A stretch of DNA of 64,000 nt. Source: Edaphobacter lichenicola (GTDB lineage Bacteria; Acidobacteriota; Terriglobia; Terriglobales; Acidobacteriaceae). A program made the translations under genes and the position numbers. The notes beneath the pieces are model-generated. The model did not search any database, was not told where the DNA came from, and worked only from the letters and a program-made list of their open reading frames with translations. The stretch lies in contig NZ_JACHDY010000003.1 of NCBI RefSeq assembly GCF_014201315.1, forward strand, positions 124,001-188,000, in the 5' to 3' direction. Shown piece by piece: positions 63,641-64,000 of the stretch. Every line of letters begins with the position of its first letter. The first letter of the stretch is position 1.

Positions 63641-63769
63641 CTGTTTCGATGATAGCGTTCCCCTGGATAGTGGGTCAGATTGAACTCCAGGGCAACCAGG
63701 GTTACCTATAAACCCGTTTTCAGGGGAGTTTCTGCGGCAGAGCTTGTCTAGTCGTCTTCGCCGAGGGAG

Positions 63770-64000
63770 TTAGTGGCGCGATTCCGGAGAAATCGAAAAA
63801 GCCATACGGAAAACAGACACTAACGCAACAACTGCCATCCATGCGTATGCCCAGCCAGTCGCTATGGTGAGCTTGTCCTGCCAAAACACAGAGTAGCCAA
63901 ACCCCGTCATGAAGACTGAGGCACACAGCGCGAAGACTTTAATCCTACGTGTATCGCAGCCGACGGCGCTCATGAAGCCCCAAGACATCGCGGCAAACAA
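63770..64000 (-). CDS. Membrane protein, C-terminal part (cut by the window end)
   Basis: The frame runs open to the end of the window, so the gene starts outside. The visible 76 residues contain two membrane segments (VFALCASVFMTGFGYSVFW and IATGWAYAWMAVVALVSVF). No family can be assigned. Confidence 0.6.
   Translation of the reverse strand: MFAAMSWGFMSAVGCDTRRIKVFALCASVFMTGFGYSVFWQDKLTIATGWAYAWMAVVALVSVFRMAFSISPESRH

Overview
The window looks like chromosomal DNA of an Acidobacteriota bacterium, most likely Terriglobia/Acidobacteriaceae (Granulicella, Edaphobacter or Terriglobus type). This is inferred from gene content and style: GC-rich codons, a split F-type ATPase operon with two b subunits, a fused aroDE, a dcw cluster with an MraZ-to-FtsZ order, and families (DUF2141, DUF2127, DUF4019, YXWGXW-type proteins) that are frequent in that group. 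No rRNA, tRNA or CRISPR array was recognised. The plus strand is G-rich even across minus-strand genes, which suggests it is the leading replication strand.

Layout. 1-5.4 kb: end of a beta-propeller protein, an SH3-type envelope protein, a DegT/DnrJ/EryC1 aminotransferase, hfq and hflX. 5.7-12.1 kb: ATP synthase operon (b, signal-bearing b, delta, alpha, gamma, beta, epsilon) ending in a clear terminator; subunits a and c are not here. 12.4-13.2 kb: an omega-like RNA polymerase subunit and a sigma-like protein. 13.2-25.3 kb: aroDE, a YfiH/laccase-domain protein, an S9 peptidase, an ABC exporter pair, dxs, an SRPBCC protein, a fasciclin protein and a DUF2127 membrane protein.

25.6-54.4 kb: the division and cell wall cluster: mraZ, rsmH, ftsL, ftsI, murE, murF, a histone-H1-like basic protein, mraY, murD, ftsW, murG, (YXWGXW protein on the other strand), murC, ftsQ, ftsA, then about 7 kb of unrelated genes (membrane glycosyltransferase, an ArsR regulator with three SRPBCC proteins, STAS protein, GNAT, amine oxidase), then ftsZ and a secreted penicillin-binding protein. 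The enzymes make lipid II (MurC-F, MraY, MurG), and FtsA/Z/Q/L/W/I use it for septal wall synthesis. 56-64 kb: nnrDE repair enzyme, DUF2141, an acidobacterial secreted protein, tsaE, DUF4019, a Tat-exported ferritin-like protein, GNAT, a methyltransferase, a SufT/MIP18-type protein and a cut-off membrane protein.

The unusual part is the non-coding DNA. There are three kinds of structured repeat. The first is a two-hairpin element whose near-identical inverted copies flank murG. The second is a hairpin repeat whose stems differ between loci but stay paired, and at one locus it is amplified as four exact 30-bp units. The third is a 92-bp element with 14-bp perfect inverted ends that contains the stop codon of an amine oxidase. 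Other regulatory candidates are a promoter plus nested-hairpin leader before ftsL, paired palindromes before mraZ, and two abutting 16-bp palindromes over the arsR promoter. No wholly new multi-gene system could be demonstrated from sequence alone. All assignments come from reading motifs, without database searches.
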